A program made the translations under genes and the position numbers. The notes below the pieces were generated by a model. That model had not been told where the DNA came from. It saw only the letters and a list, made by a program, of their open reading frames with translations, and searched no databases. Positions 53,148 to 61,462 of a stretch of 64,000 bases of DNA are shown piece after piece; the stretch's first letter is position 1; each line of letters begins with the position of its first letter. This stretch comes from JBOFOR01 sp051654865 (GTDB lineage Bacteria; Bacillota; Clostridia; Peptostreptococcales; Peptostreptococcaceae), in NCBI GenBank assembly GCA_051654865.1, contig JBOFYV010000042.1, positions 1 to 64,000 on the forward strand, in the 5' to 3' direction.

Positions 53148-53438
53148 AATATAAGTATACATATTGTGGTATCGACTCTAGATGAAACTACATCTTACAA
53201 TTATGGTGTAAACTTAGCGTTAGATCACGGAGCTATAATTCCCTGATACTATGTTGCTAAAAATAAGAAATATAAGTCATATAAAAGAGGGTTGCTACTA
53301 CCAAACTTAGAAGGAGTAAATACAGTAAAAGAACAGGTAGCAATAGCACTGCAAAAACCAGGAATGGCAGAATACGAGAACTACACAATAGAAAGGTTTA
53401 AGGTAGAAAGGCATAAGGAGAATAATTTAGATGATTAA
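53148..53438 (+). pseudogene. Relic of a MEMO1-AMMECR1 (AmmeMemoRadiSam A/B) fusion gene
   Basis: No ATG with a ribosome site. The frame from about 53148 reads TLDETTSYNYGVNLALDHGAIIP, then TGA at 53244-53246 where the family has Leu (PLYYV), then YYVAKNKKYK and, still in the same frame, GLLLPNLEGVNTVKEQVAIAL, ENYTIERFKVERHK. The first piece is the LigB/MEMO domain's LDHGA region; the second is the end of AMMECR1. So the gene has lost its 5' part and a large middle part by in-frame deletion, and a TTA-to-TGA change is likely. The stop overlaps the next start (ATGATTAA). Confidence 0.75.
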
Positions 53439-53700
53439 AGAAGCTTTGTATTATGAAAAAATTGATAAAGATACTGTTATGTGTAAGCTTTGCCCTCATT
53501 TTTGTAAAATAACTTGTGGTAATAGTGGATTATGCATACCTAGAAAAGCAGTTAGAAATGAAAATAAAGATACAATATTAATAAATACAAATTTTGAAGC
53601 AATAACATCTATAGCAATAGATCAAATAGAAAAATTAAATTATGTCTATATAGTAAATGTAAGTGAAGAAGAAAGAAAATACATCATTAGTAACAACTAA
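53431..53700 (+). pseudogene. Truncated AmmeMemoRadiSam radical SAM enzyme remnant
   Basis: 89 codons. MIKEALYYEKIDKDTVMCKLCPHFC and ITSIAIDQIEK match the N-terminal pre-core of the AmmeMemoRadiSam radical SAM protein (PflA-like, with CxxCPHxC), but the chain stops before the CxxxCxxC iron-sulfur/SAM motif and the core barrel. After IEK the sequence no longer matches. It begins by overlap with the AMMECR1 relic, the arrangement of an intact operon. Unlikely to be active. Confidence 0.72.
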
Positions 53701-53750
53701 AAACAGGATTAAGCATATATTAAGAGTATATGTTTAGGGGAGGTATATTG

Positions 53751-54026
53751 ATGAAGTACTGTTCATATAGAATTGGAACCATAGTAGAAATATCAGATAC
53801 TGATGAAGCAAATAATAAATATATAACTATTGCTAAAAATCCAAAAGATTTTTATTCTTTTACAACCTTAATAGTTAATGAACAAACACTAATATTATGT
53901 TGTGAATATAGTGAAATAAACGCTGATAATTTAAATGTAGGGGATACTATTCTAGTATATCATTCAAATGCAATGACAAAAAGTATACCTCCACAAACTA
54001 CAGCATTTATAATTGAAGTAAAATAA
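53751..54026 (+). CDS. Small conserved protein of unknown function, paralogue 2
   Basis: 91 residues from ATG 53751 with GGGGAGG upstream. KYCSYRIGTIVEI, YITIAKNPKD, EQTLILCCEYSEI, LNVGDTILVYHSNAMT and SIPPQTTAF parallel the protein at 52797 almost position for position, so one arose by duplication. The two flank the AmmeMemoRadiSam relics. No function known. Confidence 0.68.
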   Translation: MKYCSYRIGTIVEISDTDEANNKYITIAKNPKDFYSFTTLIVNEQTLILCCEYSEINADNLNVGDTILVYHSNAMTKSIPPQTTAFIIEVK

Positions 54027-54101
54027 AGGTTTAATATATAAAATTTAGTTGACATAAGTGGTGGATAAACACTACAATTTAATTGAAAATAAATAATAAA
54101 A

Positions 54102-54194
54102 TTCTCCGATTCTATGTACCTAAGGTATAGCTATGGTTATTAGAACGGTAGGGTATAAATAGAAATGTTTATGCCTCCATATTGGGAAGGAGAT
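54102..54194 (+). ncRNA. Moco/Tuco-type riboswitch
   Basis: TTCTCC at the 5' end (54102-54107) pairs with GGAGA at the 3' end (54189-54193), and the 3' half contains TATGCCTCC (54170-54178)...GGGAAGGAG (54184-54192), the conserved end of the Moco RNA motif. It is followed by a strong terminator and an AOR-family tungsten enzyme gene. The match to the 5' and middle helices is loose, so the compact Tuco (tungsten cofactor) form is the better guess; covariance-model confirmation is lacking. Confidence 0.65.
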
Positions 54195-54237
54195 AATTAC
54201 TAATTGAGTAATATTTCCTAATTTTATGTAAACTTAT

Positions 54238-54287
54238 AGTCCATATTATAAGAATTAGGATATATTCTTATAATATGGACTTTTTGC
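54238..54287 (+). terminator. Terminator under riboswitch control
   Basis: 18-bp perfect stem (54238-54255 with 54264-54281), loop TAGGATAT, then TTTTT. 43 bases before the AOR start. Confidence 0.9.
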
Positions 54288-54328
54288 ATAGTAAAGTTAC
54301 TTAATTAGATGCTAAAAGGGGGATTTTT

Positions 54329-56164
54329 ATGTTTGGATACAATGGAAAAGTACTTAGAATTAATTTAAGCGATTCATCAGTAAAGGTAGAACCATTAAAC
54401 CTTAAAATAGCTCAAAAATATATAGGAGCAAGAGGATTAGGTGTAAAAACATTAATGGATGAAATAGACCCAATGGTGGATCCATTAAGTGAAGAGAATA
54501 AGTTTATTATAGCTACAGGTCCTATAACTGCAGCACCAATGCCAACTAGCGGTAGATATATGGTAGTTACAAAATCACCACTAACAGGTACTATAGCAAT
54601 ATCAAATTCAGGAGGACAATGGGGAACTAAATTAAAGAATGCTGGGTATGATATGGTTATACTTGAAGGAAAGGCAAGTAAACCAACTTATCTATATATA
54701 GAAGATGATAAGGTTGAAATAAAAGAAGCTAATGAATATTGGGGAATGTTAACAACAGAAGTAACTAAAAAACTAAATGATGTGCATCAAGGAGCAAAAG
54801 TACTTTGTATAGGACCTGCAGGAGAAAAACTATCTCCAATATCAGCAGTTATGAATGATATAGATAGAGCTGCTGGTAGAGGTGGAGTAGGAGCAGTACT
54901 AGGTTCTAAAAATGTAAAAGCAATAGTAGTAAAAGGAACCGGAAAAGTAAAGGTAAGTAATGAAGAGTTAGCTAAAGAAGTAAATAGTGCTAAAACAACT
55001 ATATTAAGAAATGATCCAGTTGCAGGAGGAGGTCTTCCTACATATGGAACTGCAGTTCTTGTAAATATAATAAATGAAAATGGAATACACCCAGTTAAAA
55101 ATTTCCAAGAATCATATACAGAAAAAGCTGATTTAATAAGTGGTGAAGCTATGACAGAAAAAACTTTAGTAAGAAAGCATGCTTGTTATAGATGTCCAAT
55201 AGCTTGTGGTAGAGTAGTAAAACTTAAAAGTGGTGAAGAAGTTGGAGGGCCAGAATATGAAACACTTTGGTCATTTGGCTCAGACTGTGATGTATATAAC
55301 TTAGATGCAATAAATGAAGCTAATTATTTATGTAATGAGTATGGACTTGACACAATATCTGCTGGTGCGACAATAGCAACAGCGATGGAACTATATCAAA
55401 GAGGATATATAAATGATGAAGAAATTCTAGCAGACGGATTATCTCTTAATTGGGGTGATGAAGATGCGATGGTCAAGTGGACTAGAAAAATGGGAGAGAG
55501 AGAAGGATTTGGTACCTACTTAGCAGAAGGTGCATATAGATTATGTGAAAGATATAATGCAACTGAATATGCAATGACTGTTAAAAAACAAGAATTACCA
55601 GCATATGACCCAAGAGGAGTTCAAGGCCATGGTTTAACATATGCAGTTAATAATAGAGGTGGATGTCATATAAAAGGTTATATGATAAATCCAGAGATAT
55701 TAGGATATCCAGAAAAGCTAGATAGATTAGAAGTTGAAGGTAAGCCAGCATATACTAAAGTATTTCATGATTTAACAGCAGTAGTAGATTCAATGGGTAT
55801 ATGTATATTCACAACATTTGGATTAGGACTTGGAGACTATACAGATATTTATAATGCAGTATGTGGAAACATATATACACCAGAAACACTATTAGAAGCT
55901 GGAGATAGAATATGGACATTAGAAAAAATATTTAATTTGAAAGCCGGAATAAGTCGTAAAGAAGACACACTACCAAAGAGACTATTAGAAGAACCTGTGG
56001 AAAATGGACCAACAAAAGGTCATATTCATAAATTAGATATATTATTGCCAGAGTATTATAGTGTACGTGGATGGGATGAAAATGGTATACCTACAGATGA
56101 GACTTTAACAAAACTTGGCCTTGAAGAATATATAGGGTCATTAGGAATAGAGGCTACAAATTAA
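54329..56164 (+). CDS. Tungsten aldehyde:ferredoxin oxidoreductase family protein
   Basis: 611 residues, usual length. N-terminal domain: GYNGKVLRINLS, YIGARGLGVKTL, ATGPITAAPMPTSGRYMVVTKSPLTG, NSGGQWGTKLKNAGYD (pterin-binding). The 4Fe-4S cysteines are in CYRCPIACGR plus a later DSMGIC. It oxidises aldehydes to acids with ferredoxin using a bis-tungstopterin cofactor. The riboswitch and tungstate-binding protein nearby support tungsten. Which aldehyde is unknown. A hairpin (56186-56222) separates it from the MoaD-like gene. Confidence 0.9.
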   Translation: MFGYNGKVLRINLSDSSVKVEPLNLKIAQKYIGARGLGVKTLMDEIDPMVDPLSEENKFIIATGPITAAPMPTSGRYMVVTKSPLTGTIAISNSGGQWGTKLKNAGYDMVILEGKASKPTYLYIEDDKVEIKEANEYWGMLTTEVTKKLNDVHQGAKVLCIGPAGEKLSPISAVMNDIDRAAGRGGVGAVLGSKNVKAIVVKGTGKVKVSNEELAKEVNSAKTTILRNDPVAGGGLPTYGTAVLVNIINENGIHPVKNFQESYTEKADLISGEAMTEKTLVRKHACYRCPIACGRVVKLKSGEEVGGPEYETLWSFGSDCDVYNLDAINEANYLCNEYGLDTISAGATIATAMELYQRGYINDEEILADGLSLNWGDEDAMVKWTRKMGEREGFGTYLAEGAYRLCERYNATEYAMTVKKQELPAYDPRGVQGHGLTYAVNNRGGCHIKGYMINPEILGYPEKLDRLEVEGKPAYTKVFHDLTAVVDSMGICIFTTFGLGLGDYTDIYNAVCGNIYTPETLLEAGDRIWTLEKIFNLKAGISRKEDTLPKRLLEEPVENGPTKGHIHKLDILLPEYYSVRGWDENGIPTDETLTKLGLEEYIGSLGIEATN

Positions 56165-56185
56165 AAAAGGTAATCACATTAACAG

Positions 56186-56225
56186 AACTAGTAGGTTAGA
56201 AAATTAAATTAACCTACTAGTTTTA
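56186..56225 (+). terminator. Terminator or processing hairpin between aor and moaD-like gene
   Basis: AACTAGTAGGTTA (56186-56198) / TAACCTACTAGTT (56210-56222), 13-bp perfect stem, then TTTA. Confidence 0.65.
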
Positions 56226-56250
56226 TTAAATATTAGAGGTGAGAAGCATA

Positions 56251-56475
56251 ATGAAAATTGAAGTAAGATTATTTGCTACATTTAGACAAGGAAGAGAAAA
56301 AAAGCAAATATTAGAAATTGAAGATGGTACCATAATAACTCAAATATTAGAAATACTAGATATACCCAAAGAAGAAGTTGCTATACTTCTTTTAAATGGG
56401 TTTGATGTGGGAGTAGATAGAGAATTAAATGACAATGATGTATTATCGTTATTTCCACCAGTTGGAGGTGGATAA
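56251..56475 (+). CDS. MoaD/ThiS-like ubiquitin-fold sulfur carrier
   Basis: 74 residues from ATG 56251 (GAGGTGAG upstream). A beta-grasp protein: KIEVRLFATFRQGREKKQ start, LLLNGFDVGVDRELNDNDVLSLFPPVGGG end. The di-glycine tail (GG at the C-terminus) is what an E1-like enzyme adenylates and sulfurates. Located just before that E1-like gene and behind aor, so it likely supplies sulfur for the pterin dithiolene. Confidence 0.88.
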   Translation: MKIEVRLFATFRQGREKKQILEIEDGTIITQILEILDIPKEEVAILLLNGFDVGVDRELNDNDVLSLFPPVGGG

Positions 56476-57155
56476 TGGTAAAGGAGAGGTATAAAAGAAA
56501 CATATCAACATTAACGGTTGAAGAAAATGAAAAGTTAAAGAATTTTAAGGTTTGCGTAATAGGCTGTGGTGGATTAGGTGGATATATAATAGAAATGATT
56601 GGTAGAATAGGCGTAGGATATATAACCGCAATAGACGGGGATGTTTTTGAAGAAAGTAATTTAAATAGACAAATATTAAGTGATGAACAAAGCTTTGGTA
56701 CTAATAAAGCTCAAAAATCAAAAATAAGAATGATGAAAGTTAACTCTGATGTATTTATAAATAGTGTAGAAGAAAACATAAATAGTGAAAATTGTGAAAG
56801 ACTTTTAAAATACCACGATTTAATTATCGATGCACTAGATAATATAAATACAAGGTTAATCGTACAAGAGACATGTAAAAAGCTAAATATACCAATGATA
56901 CATGGTGCAATAGATGGATGGTATGGTCAAGTAACAACTATTATGCCTGGAGATGATACGTTAAATATTATTTATAAAAGTAAGAGAGATATAGGGAGTA
57001 AATTGGGAAATCCTTCGTTTACACCTGCTACTATAGCATCTATTCAAGTTAGTGAGGCTATAAAAATATTATTTAATAAAGGAGAGATACTTAGAAAAAA
57101 ACTATTAGCTATTGATTTATTTTACAATGATTTTGATTTGATAAATTTAGATTAA
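56475..57155 (+). CDS. HesA/MoeB/ThiF-family adenylyltransferase
   Basis: 226 residues; ATG overlaps the stop of the MoaD-like gene (TAATG). Rossmann/ATP site VCVIGCGGLGGYIIEMI and DGDVFEESNLNRQIL with the catalytic Asp, Arg and Lys (NKAQKSK), then DLIIDALDNINTR. CxxC zinc pairs of MoeB are not evident, and there is no rhodanese domain. It should adenylate the GG tail of the partner encoded upstream, as the E1-like step of molybdopterin/tungstopterin synthesis. Confidence 0.88.
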   Translation: MVKERYKRNISTLTVEENEKLKNFKVCVIGCGGLGGYIIEMIGRIGVGYITAIDGDVFEESNLNRQILSDEQSFGTNKAQKSKIRMMKVNSDVFINSVEENINSENCERLLKYHDLIIDALDNINTRLIVQETCKKLNIPMIHGAIDGWYGQVTTIMPGDDTLNIIYKSKRDIGSKLGNPSFTPATIASIQVSEAIKILFNKGEILRKKLLAIDLFYNDFDLINLD

Positions 57156-57205
57156 AACAATCTACAATGTAATTTAATTATATAAATAATAAAAATAAAG
57201 AAATA

Positions 57206-57250
57206 AAAAACTATAAATTTTACTAAATATAAAATTTATAGTTTTTTTTG
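57206..57250 (+). terminator. Terminator after the MoeB-like gene
   Basis: AAACTATAAATTT-type arm pairs with AAATTTATAGTTT (with A-T bulk), then TTTTTTTG. Confidence 0.75.
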
Positions 57251-57578
57251 TAAAAGATAATTATTTTATAATTATACATAAATAGTTGAAATCAAGTGAT
57301 ACCAATGAAATAAAGTTTACAATAAAAGTATAATTATTACAAAATATAGAAAACTGTAGATATGAAGTGGATGAAATCGATTGCAAGGGAGGGTTTATAA
57401 GTGATATAATACCTATAAAAGTACATAAATAAATAACTTTCGATAAAATTTATCAAACAGGGAGTGGATAAATTATAATGCAAATAAAAAAGTATATTAA
57501 AAATAAAAAGTAGTAATTCTTATGACTAATGACTTTATTTAGGATAAAAGATTAGAGATTATATATGGGAGGGGCAAA
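57251..57578. other. Intergenic region before tupA with a likely promoter
   Basis: About 330 bases without a gene. TTGCAA (57381-57386), 18 bases, TATAAT (57405-57410) reads as a promoter for tupA with a 170-base leader. A short open stretch (about 57331-57431) with no ATG and coding-like composition could be a gene remnant. An 11-codon frame at 57478 follows a distant ribosome-like site; neither is called a gene. Confidence 0.4.
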
Positions 57579-58424
57579 ATGAGTAAAAAAATATTAAAAC
57601 TTCTTATGGTAGGTATATTAAGTATATCAATGGTAGCATGCTCAATAACAGAAGGTGAGAATGAAAGATTTAAATCTAGCAATAATATAGAAAAAATAAC
57701 ACTAGTCACAACGACTAGCTTAGAAGATACTGGTTTTTTAGAGGATACATTAAAGGCATTTGAGAAAGAGAACAATATAAAAGTAGATGTAGTAGCAAAA
57801 GGAACAGGAGAAGCACTAGAGTTAGGAAAAAGAAAAGACGCAGATGTATTATTTGTTCACTCAAAAGAAAAAGAAGAAGAGTTTATAAATGATGGGTATG
57901 GAGTAGATAGAACTGAAATAATGTATAATTATTTTATAGTTGTGGGACCTAAGGATGAGAAACATAATGTAATTATGAAAAATATGAGTGCACAAGATGC
58001 TTTTAAATACATTAAGGAAAATAATTTACCATTTGTATCTAGAGGAGATAATTCAGGAACACACAATAAAGAAGTAGCGTTATGGGAAAAAATCGGTGTA
58101 ACAAGTGAATTTTCTAACTATAAAGAAGTAGGTAAGGGAATGGGGGCTACATTACAAATGGCAAGTGAAATGGAAGCCTATACTTTAACGGATATAGGTA
58201 CATATCTAGCAACAAAAGAAAATTTAGATTTAGAGATAGTTAAGGATACAGATAATAGTTTAAGGAATGTATATGCAATGATTACAATCTCTGAATTAGA
58301 CAAAAAAATAGAAGATATAACTAATAAGTTGGTTGAATATTATAAATCAGAAAAAGTTCAACAACAAATTAAAGAATATGGTGTTGTAAAATATGGTGAA
58401 CCTTTATTCTGCACATTTAAATAA
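57579..58424 (+). CDS. tupA: Tungstate ABC transporter substrate-binding lipoprotein
   Basis: 281 residues. Lipobox SMVACS with C21. The mature start TLVTTTSLEDTGFLEDTLKAFEKENNIKVDVVAKGTGEALELGKRKDADVLFVHSKE is the TupA signature (TTTS and GTGxAL bind the oxyanion), and FVSRGDNSGTHNKE is the second binding loop. It captures tungstate for import. The usual partners TupB and TupC do not follow: a terminator stands right behind the gene. It lies near the AOR, so the organism needs tungsten here; the permease must be elsewhere. Confidence 0.92.
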   Translation: MSKKILKLLMVGILSISMVACSITEGENERFKSSNNIEKITLVTTTSLEDTGFLEDTLKAFEKENNIKVDVVAKGTGEALELGKRKDADVLFVHSKEKEEEFINDGYGVDRTEIMYNYFIVVGPKDEKHNVIMKNMSAQDAFKYIKENNLPFVSRGDNSGTHNKEVALWEKIGVTSEFSNYKEVGKGMGATLQMASEMEAYTLTDIGTYLATKENLDLEIVKDTDNSLRNVYAMITISELDKKIEDITNKLVEYYKSEKVQQQIKEYGVVKYGEPLFCTFK

Positions 58425-58431
58425 CAACAAC

Positions 58432-58464
58432 AGTCTTAGTATGAAAAATACTAAGATTTTTTTG
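58432..58464 (+). terminator. Intrinsic terminator after tupA
   Basis: TCTTAGTAT (58434-58442) / ATACTAAGA (58448-58456), loop GAAAA, then seven T. Confidence 0.88.
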
Positions 58465-58559
58465 TTTAAATTATTTAAAATTAGAGATAGACTATTTAAA
58501 TATTGCTACAATATATAATATAAAACATTGAGAAAACAAATGGGTATTGGGGAGGTAAA

Positions 58560-59828
58560 ATGTTAAATGAATTAAATCATTTAGACAAAGATTACGTTGA
58601 AGAAATGCTGGGAAGTTTTTCTAAAGCAACAGGATTATATATAGAGGGAATTGATACAACTGGGAAAACGTTCCTCAAGCCGAGGGGCTTAGAAATTAGT
58701 GAATTATGCTCATATATAAGAACGACAGAAGAAGGGAATAGAAAGTGTGAAAAGTCATACAAAAGAGCATGTATGGAATGTTTTAAATGGAAAGAACCAT
58801 ATTTCTTTAGATGCCATGCAGGGCTTGTAATGTGGGCTGTTCCAATCATAATTGATAATATAAATGTAGGTAGTATAGTGTGTGGTCAGGTACTATTATG
58901 GGAAGCGGATGAGTTTTTTATAGAAGAATTAAAAAGTTTTAATGAAGGGTTGTTTGACTTTTATACAGTAAGAGAAAAAGCATCAAGATTAAAAGTTATT
59001 TCGGCAGATAAAAGTCAGTCAGTTGCGGACATGTTATTAGTTGTTGTAAATTATTTAATAAAAGCAAATAATAATATATTTTTAGAACAGAAAAATGCTA
59101 TATTATGGAGAGATAAAATAAGAACTCAGATTGAAGAGCGCAAAAAAAATAATAAAGAACGGAAATTTGATTACTCTATATACTTGAAACGAGAAAGAAG
59201 GTTACTTCAATATATCAGAACCGGAGAAAAAGAAAAAATTATTACTCTACTTCCAGTTATATTTACGGATATAGATATATTAAGTATACATAATTTGTAT
59301 AAAGTGAAAAAAAGAGTTATAGAGTTAGTGTCATTGATATCAAGGGCTATTGTAGAAGGGGGACTGGATGTTGATATTTCAATATTAAAACTAGATTGTT
59401 TTTGTGAAAATATTGAGAATTTCAAGACATCGGAAAAAATTTTTTTTGAGTTAAATAATTATATACTGGATTTAATAGATAATGTTTTTATTTTAAGTAA
59501 AGATAATCATATTGGATTATTAAAAGATGCTAGAGAATACATATCAAATAATTATAAAAAACAGATTAAAGTTGAAGATGTAGCAAGTTCAGTAGCGATA
59601 AGTTCTTCTTATTTGAGCCATTTATTTAAAGAGGAATTAAATTGTACCGTAAACGATTATATAACTAGAATAAGAATTGAAAAGTCAATAGAGCTTATGA
59701 GCAAAAGAGAGTTAAGTGTACAAATTATTTCTAAACAAGTAGGATTCAAAAGTCAAAGTTACTTTACAAAGATATTTAAAAAGTATATGGGTGTAACACC
59801 TGTTTATTATAGAAATAAATTTATGTAA
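58560..59828 (+). CDS. PocR-domain AraC-type transcriptional regulator
   Basis: 422 residues. The N-terminal PocR ligand-binding domain (about 10-175) has a cysteine-rich zinc-like pattern: ELCSYIR, RKCEKSYKRACMECFKWKEPYFFRCHAGLVMWAVPI. The centre is helical. Residues about 325-422 are the AraC DNA-binding domain (VEDVASSVAISSSYLSHLFKEEL, ISKQVGFKSQSYFTKIFKKYMGVTP). PocR domains in other bacteria sense small hydrocarbon or amine-derived compounds. It precedes the corrinoid methyltransferase genes by 13 bases and should activate them. Confidence 0.85.
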   Translation: MLNELNHLDKDYVEEMLGSFSKATGLYIEGIDTTGKTFLKPRGLEISELCSYIRTTEEGNRKCEKSYKRACMECFKWKEPYFFRCHAGLVMWAVPIIIDNINVGSIVCGQVLLWEADEFFIEELKSFNEGLFDFYTVREKASRLKVISADKSQSVADMLLVVVNYLIKANNNIFLEQKNAILWRDKIRTQIEERKKNNKERKFDYSIYLKRERRLLQYIRTGEKEKIITLLPVIFTDIDILSIHNLYKVKKRVIELVSLISRAIVEGGLDVDISILKLDCFCENIENFKTSEKIFFELNNYILDLIDNVFILSKDNHIGLLKDAREYISNNYKKQIKVEDVASSVAISSSYLSHLFKEELNCTVNDYITRIRIEKSIELMSKRELSVQIISKQVGFKSQSYFTKIFKKYMGVTPVYYRNKFM

Positions 59829-59841
59829 AGGGGGATATAAA

Positions 59842-60513
59842 ATGGATTTTTATGAAATGATAAGGGAAAATATAAAAGAAGGGGAGGCAAAGGATGTAAT
59901 TAATATAACAAAGAAAGCTTTAGCACTTAAATACCCTCCAGAAAATATACTAAATGAAGGTTTAATCAAAGGCATAAATATTGTAGCTGAAAAATTCAAG
60001 TCAGATAAAGTTCTTGTACCAGAAGTATTAATGTCGACAAGGGCATTGCATGCAGGGTTATCTATTTTATCACCATACCTTAGCCTAAAAGAGAATAAAA
60101 ATAGAATAAAAATTGTTATTGGAACTGTTGCAGGTGATTTACATGATATAGGAAAAAATATTGTAAAAATACTTATGCACAGCTTAGGAATAGAAGTGGT
60201 AGACTTAGGAATAGATGTTTCGACAGAAGATTTTATAGAAGCTGTAAAAAAAGAAAAGCCTGATATTTTAATGATGTCAGCACTGCTTACAACTACTATG
60301 AATGAAATGAAACTTGTAATAGAGGAGTTAGAGAAAGAAAATTTAAGGGATAAAGTAACTATATTTGTTGGTGGATCACCAGTAAGTGAAGAGTTTAGTG
60401 AAGAAATAGGGGCGGACTATTATATAGAAGATGCAATGAACTTAAGAGATTTTATAAAAGATAATTTATTTAAATTCTCAAAAAATAGAAATGGGCTAAA
60501 AAAAGTAGAATAA
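59842..60513 (+). CDS. Corrinoid (B12-binding) methyl carrier protein 1
   Basis: 223 residues. An N-terminal helical cap (MEGVPEVL-type: VPEVLMSTRALHAGLSIL) is followed by the cobalamin Rossmann domain with base-off motif GDLHDIGKN, in which H101 is the axial ligand, then DLGIDVSTEDFIEAV, MMSALLTTTMNEMK and VGGSPVSEEF. It is of the MtbC/MttC type and shuttles a methyl group between the two methyltransferases. Follows the regulator; about 95 bases before the pterin-domain enzyme. Confidence 0.92.
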   Translation: MDFYEMIRENIKEGEAKDVINITKKALALKYPPENILNEGLIKGINIVAEKFKSDKVLVPEVLMSTRALHAGLSILSPYLSLKENKNRIKIVIGTVAGDLHDIGKNIVKILMHSLGIEVVDLGIDVSTEDFIEAVKKEKPDILMMSALLTTTMNEMKLVIEELEKENLRDKVTIFVGGSPVSEEFSEEIGADYYIEDAMNLRDFIKDNLFKFSKNRNGLKKVE

Positions 60514-60607
60514 TTACAATAAATCCTTCTGATTAAGGTGATACTATTAAATTAAGAAAATACCATATAAATAATTGATTGATTTAAAGATATCAAGGGG
60601 GATTAAT

Positions 60608-61405
60608 ATGATAATTGTAGGAGAAAAAATTAATACAAGTTTAAAGGGGATTACTGAAGCAGTAAGGGAAAGAAATAAAGAGTTTATACAAAATCTAGCT
60701 ATTAATCAAGCTGAGTTGGGTGCAGACTATATCGATGTTAACTGTGGTACATTAATAGATGAAGAAGTGGAAGCATTACCTTGGTTAGTAGAAGTAGTAC
60801 AAGAAGTAGTAGACAAACCTTGCTGTGTAGATAGTCCAAACCCTTTAGCACTTGAAGCAGCCTTAAAAGTACATAAAGGAACTCCAATGATAAATTCAAT
60901 AACAGCAGAAGATGATAGATATCATGCTGTAATAAAATTAGTAAAAGAATATAATGCAAAAATAGTTGCTCTTGTAATAGATGATAAAAATGGAATAAGT
61001 CCATCTGATGAAGTAAGGGTTAATATAGGTAAAAATTTAATAAATAAGATGCATGAAGATGGAGTACCATATGAGAATATGTATATAGACCCATTAATAC
61101 AACCAATAAGTACTGATAATAGTATGGGATTAGTATCACTAAATACAATATCAGGAATAAAAGAAGAATATCCAGATGTTCACTTTATGTGTGGATTAAG
61201 TAATGTATCTTTTGGTTTACCTCAAAGAGGTTTATTAAATAGAACATTTATAGCAATGTGTATGCATGCTGGATTAGATGGAGCTGTTCTAGACCCGAAC
61301 AATAAAAAAATGATGAGTATGATAACAGCAGGAGAAGCACTTCTTAATAAAGATAAATTCACTAAAAAATACTTAAAAGCTCATAGAAAAGGTCATTTAG
61401 AATAA
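60608..61405 (+). CDS. Pterin-binding methyltransferase (MeTr/AcsE-like)
   Basis: 265 residues. A dihydropteroate-synthase-like barrel: IIVGEKINTS at the start, AELGADYIDVNCGTLIDEEVEALPWLVEVVQ, DSPNPLALEAALKVHKG, INSITAEDDRYHAVIKLV, ALVIDDKNGI, YIDPLIQPISTDN, CGLSNVSFGLPQRGLLNRTFI. These transfer a methyl between the corrinoid protein and tetrahydrofolate. Here it should be the second step, feeding methyl-THF to acetogenesis-type metabolism. Start ATG 60608 with AAGGGGG upstream. Confidence 0.92.
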   Translation: MIIVGEKINTSLKGITEAVRERNKEFIQNLAINQAELGADYIDVNCGTLIDEEVEALPWLVEVVQEVVDKPCCVDSPNPLALEAALKVHKGTPMINSITAEDDRYHAVIKLVKEYNAKIVALVIDDKNGISPSDEVRVNIGKNLINKMHEDGVPYENMYIDPLIQPISTDNSMGLVSLNTISGIKEEYPDVHFMCGLSNVSFGLPQRGLLNRTFIAMCMHAGLDGAVLDPNNKKMMSMITAGEALLNKDKFTKKYLKAHRKGHLE

Positions 61406-61462
61406 CTAATTAGCAACTATAAATAAAAAAATAAAATATATATAAAATTGGGGGATTTAAAT

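Noticed and set aside
57478..57513. 11-codon frame (starts MQIKKY) before tupA
   Set aside because: Ribosome-like sequence too far away, and no regulatory structure to go with it.
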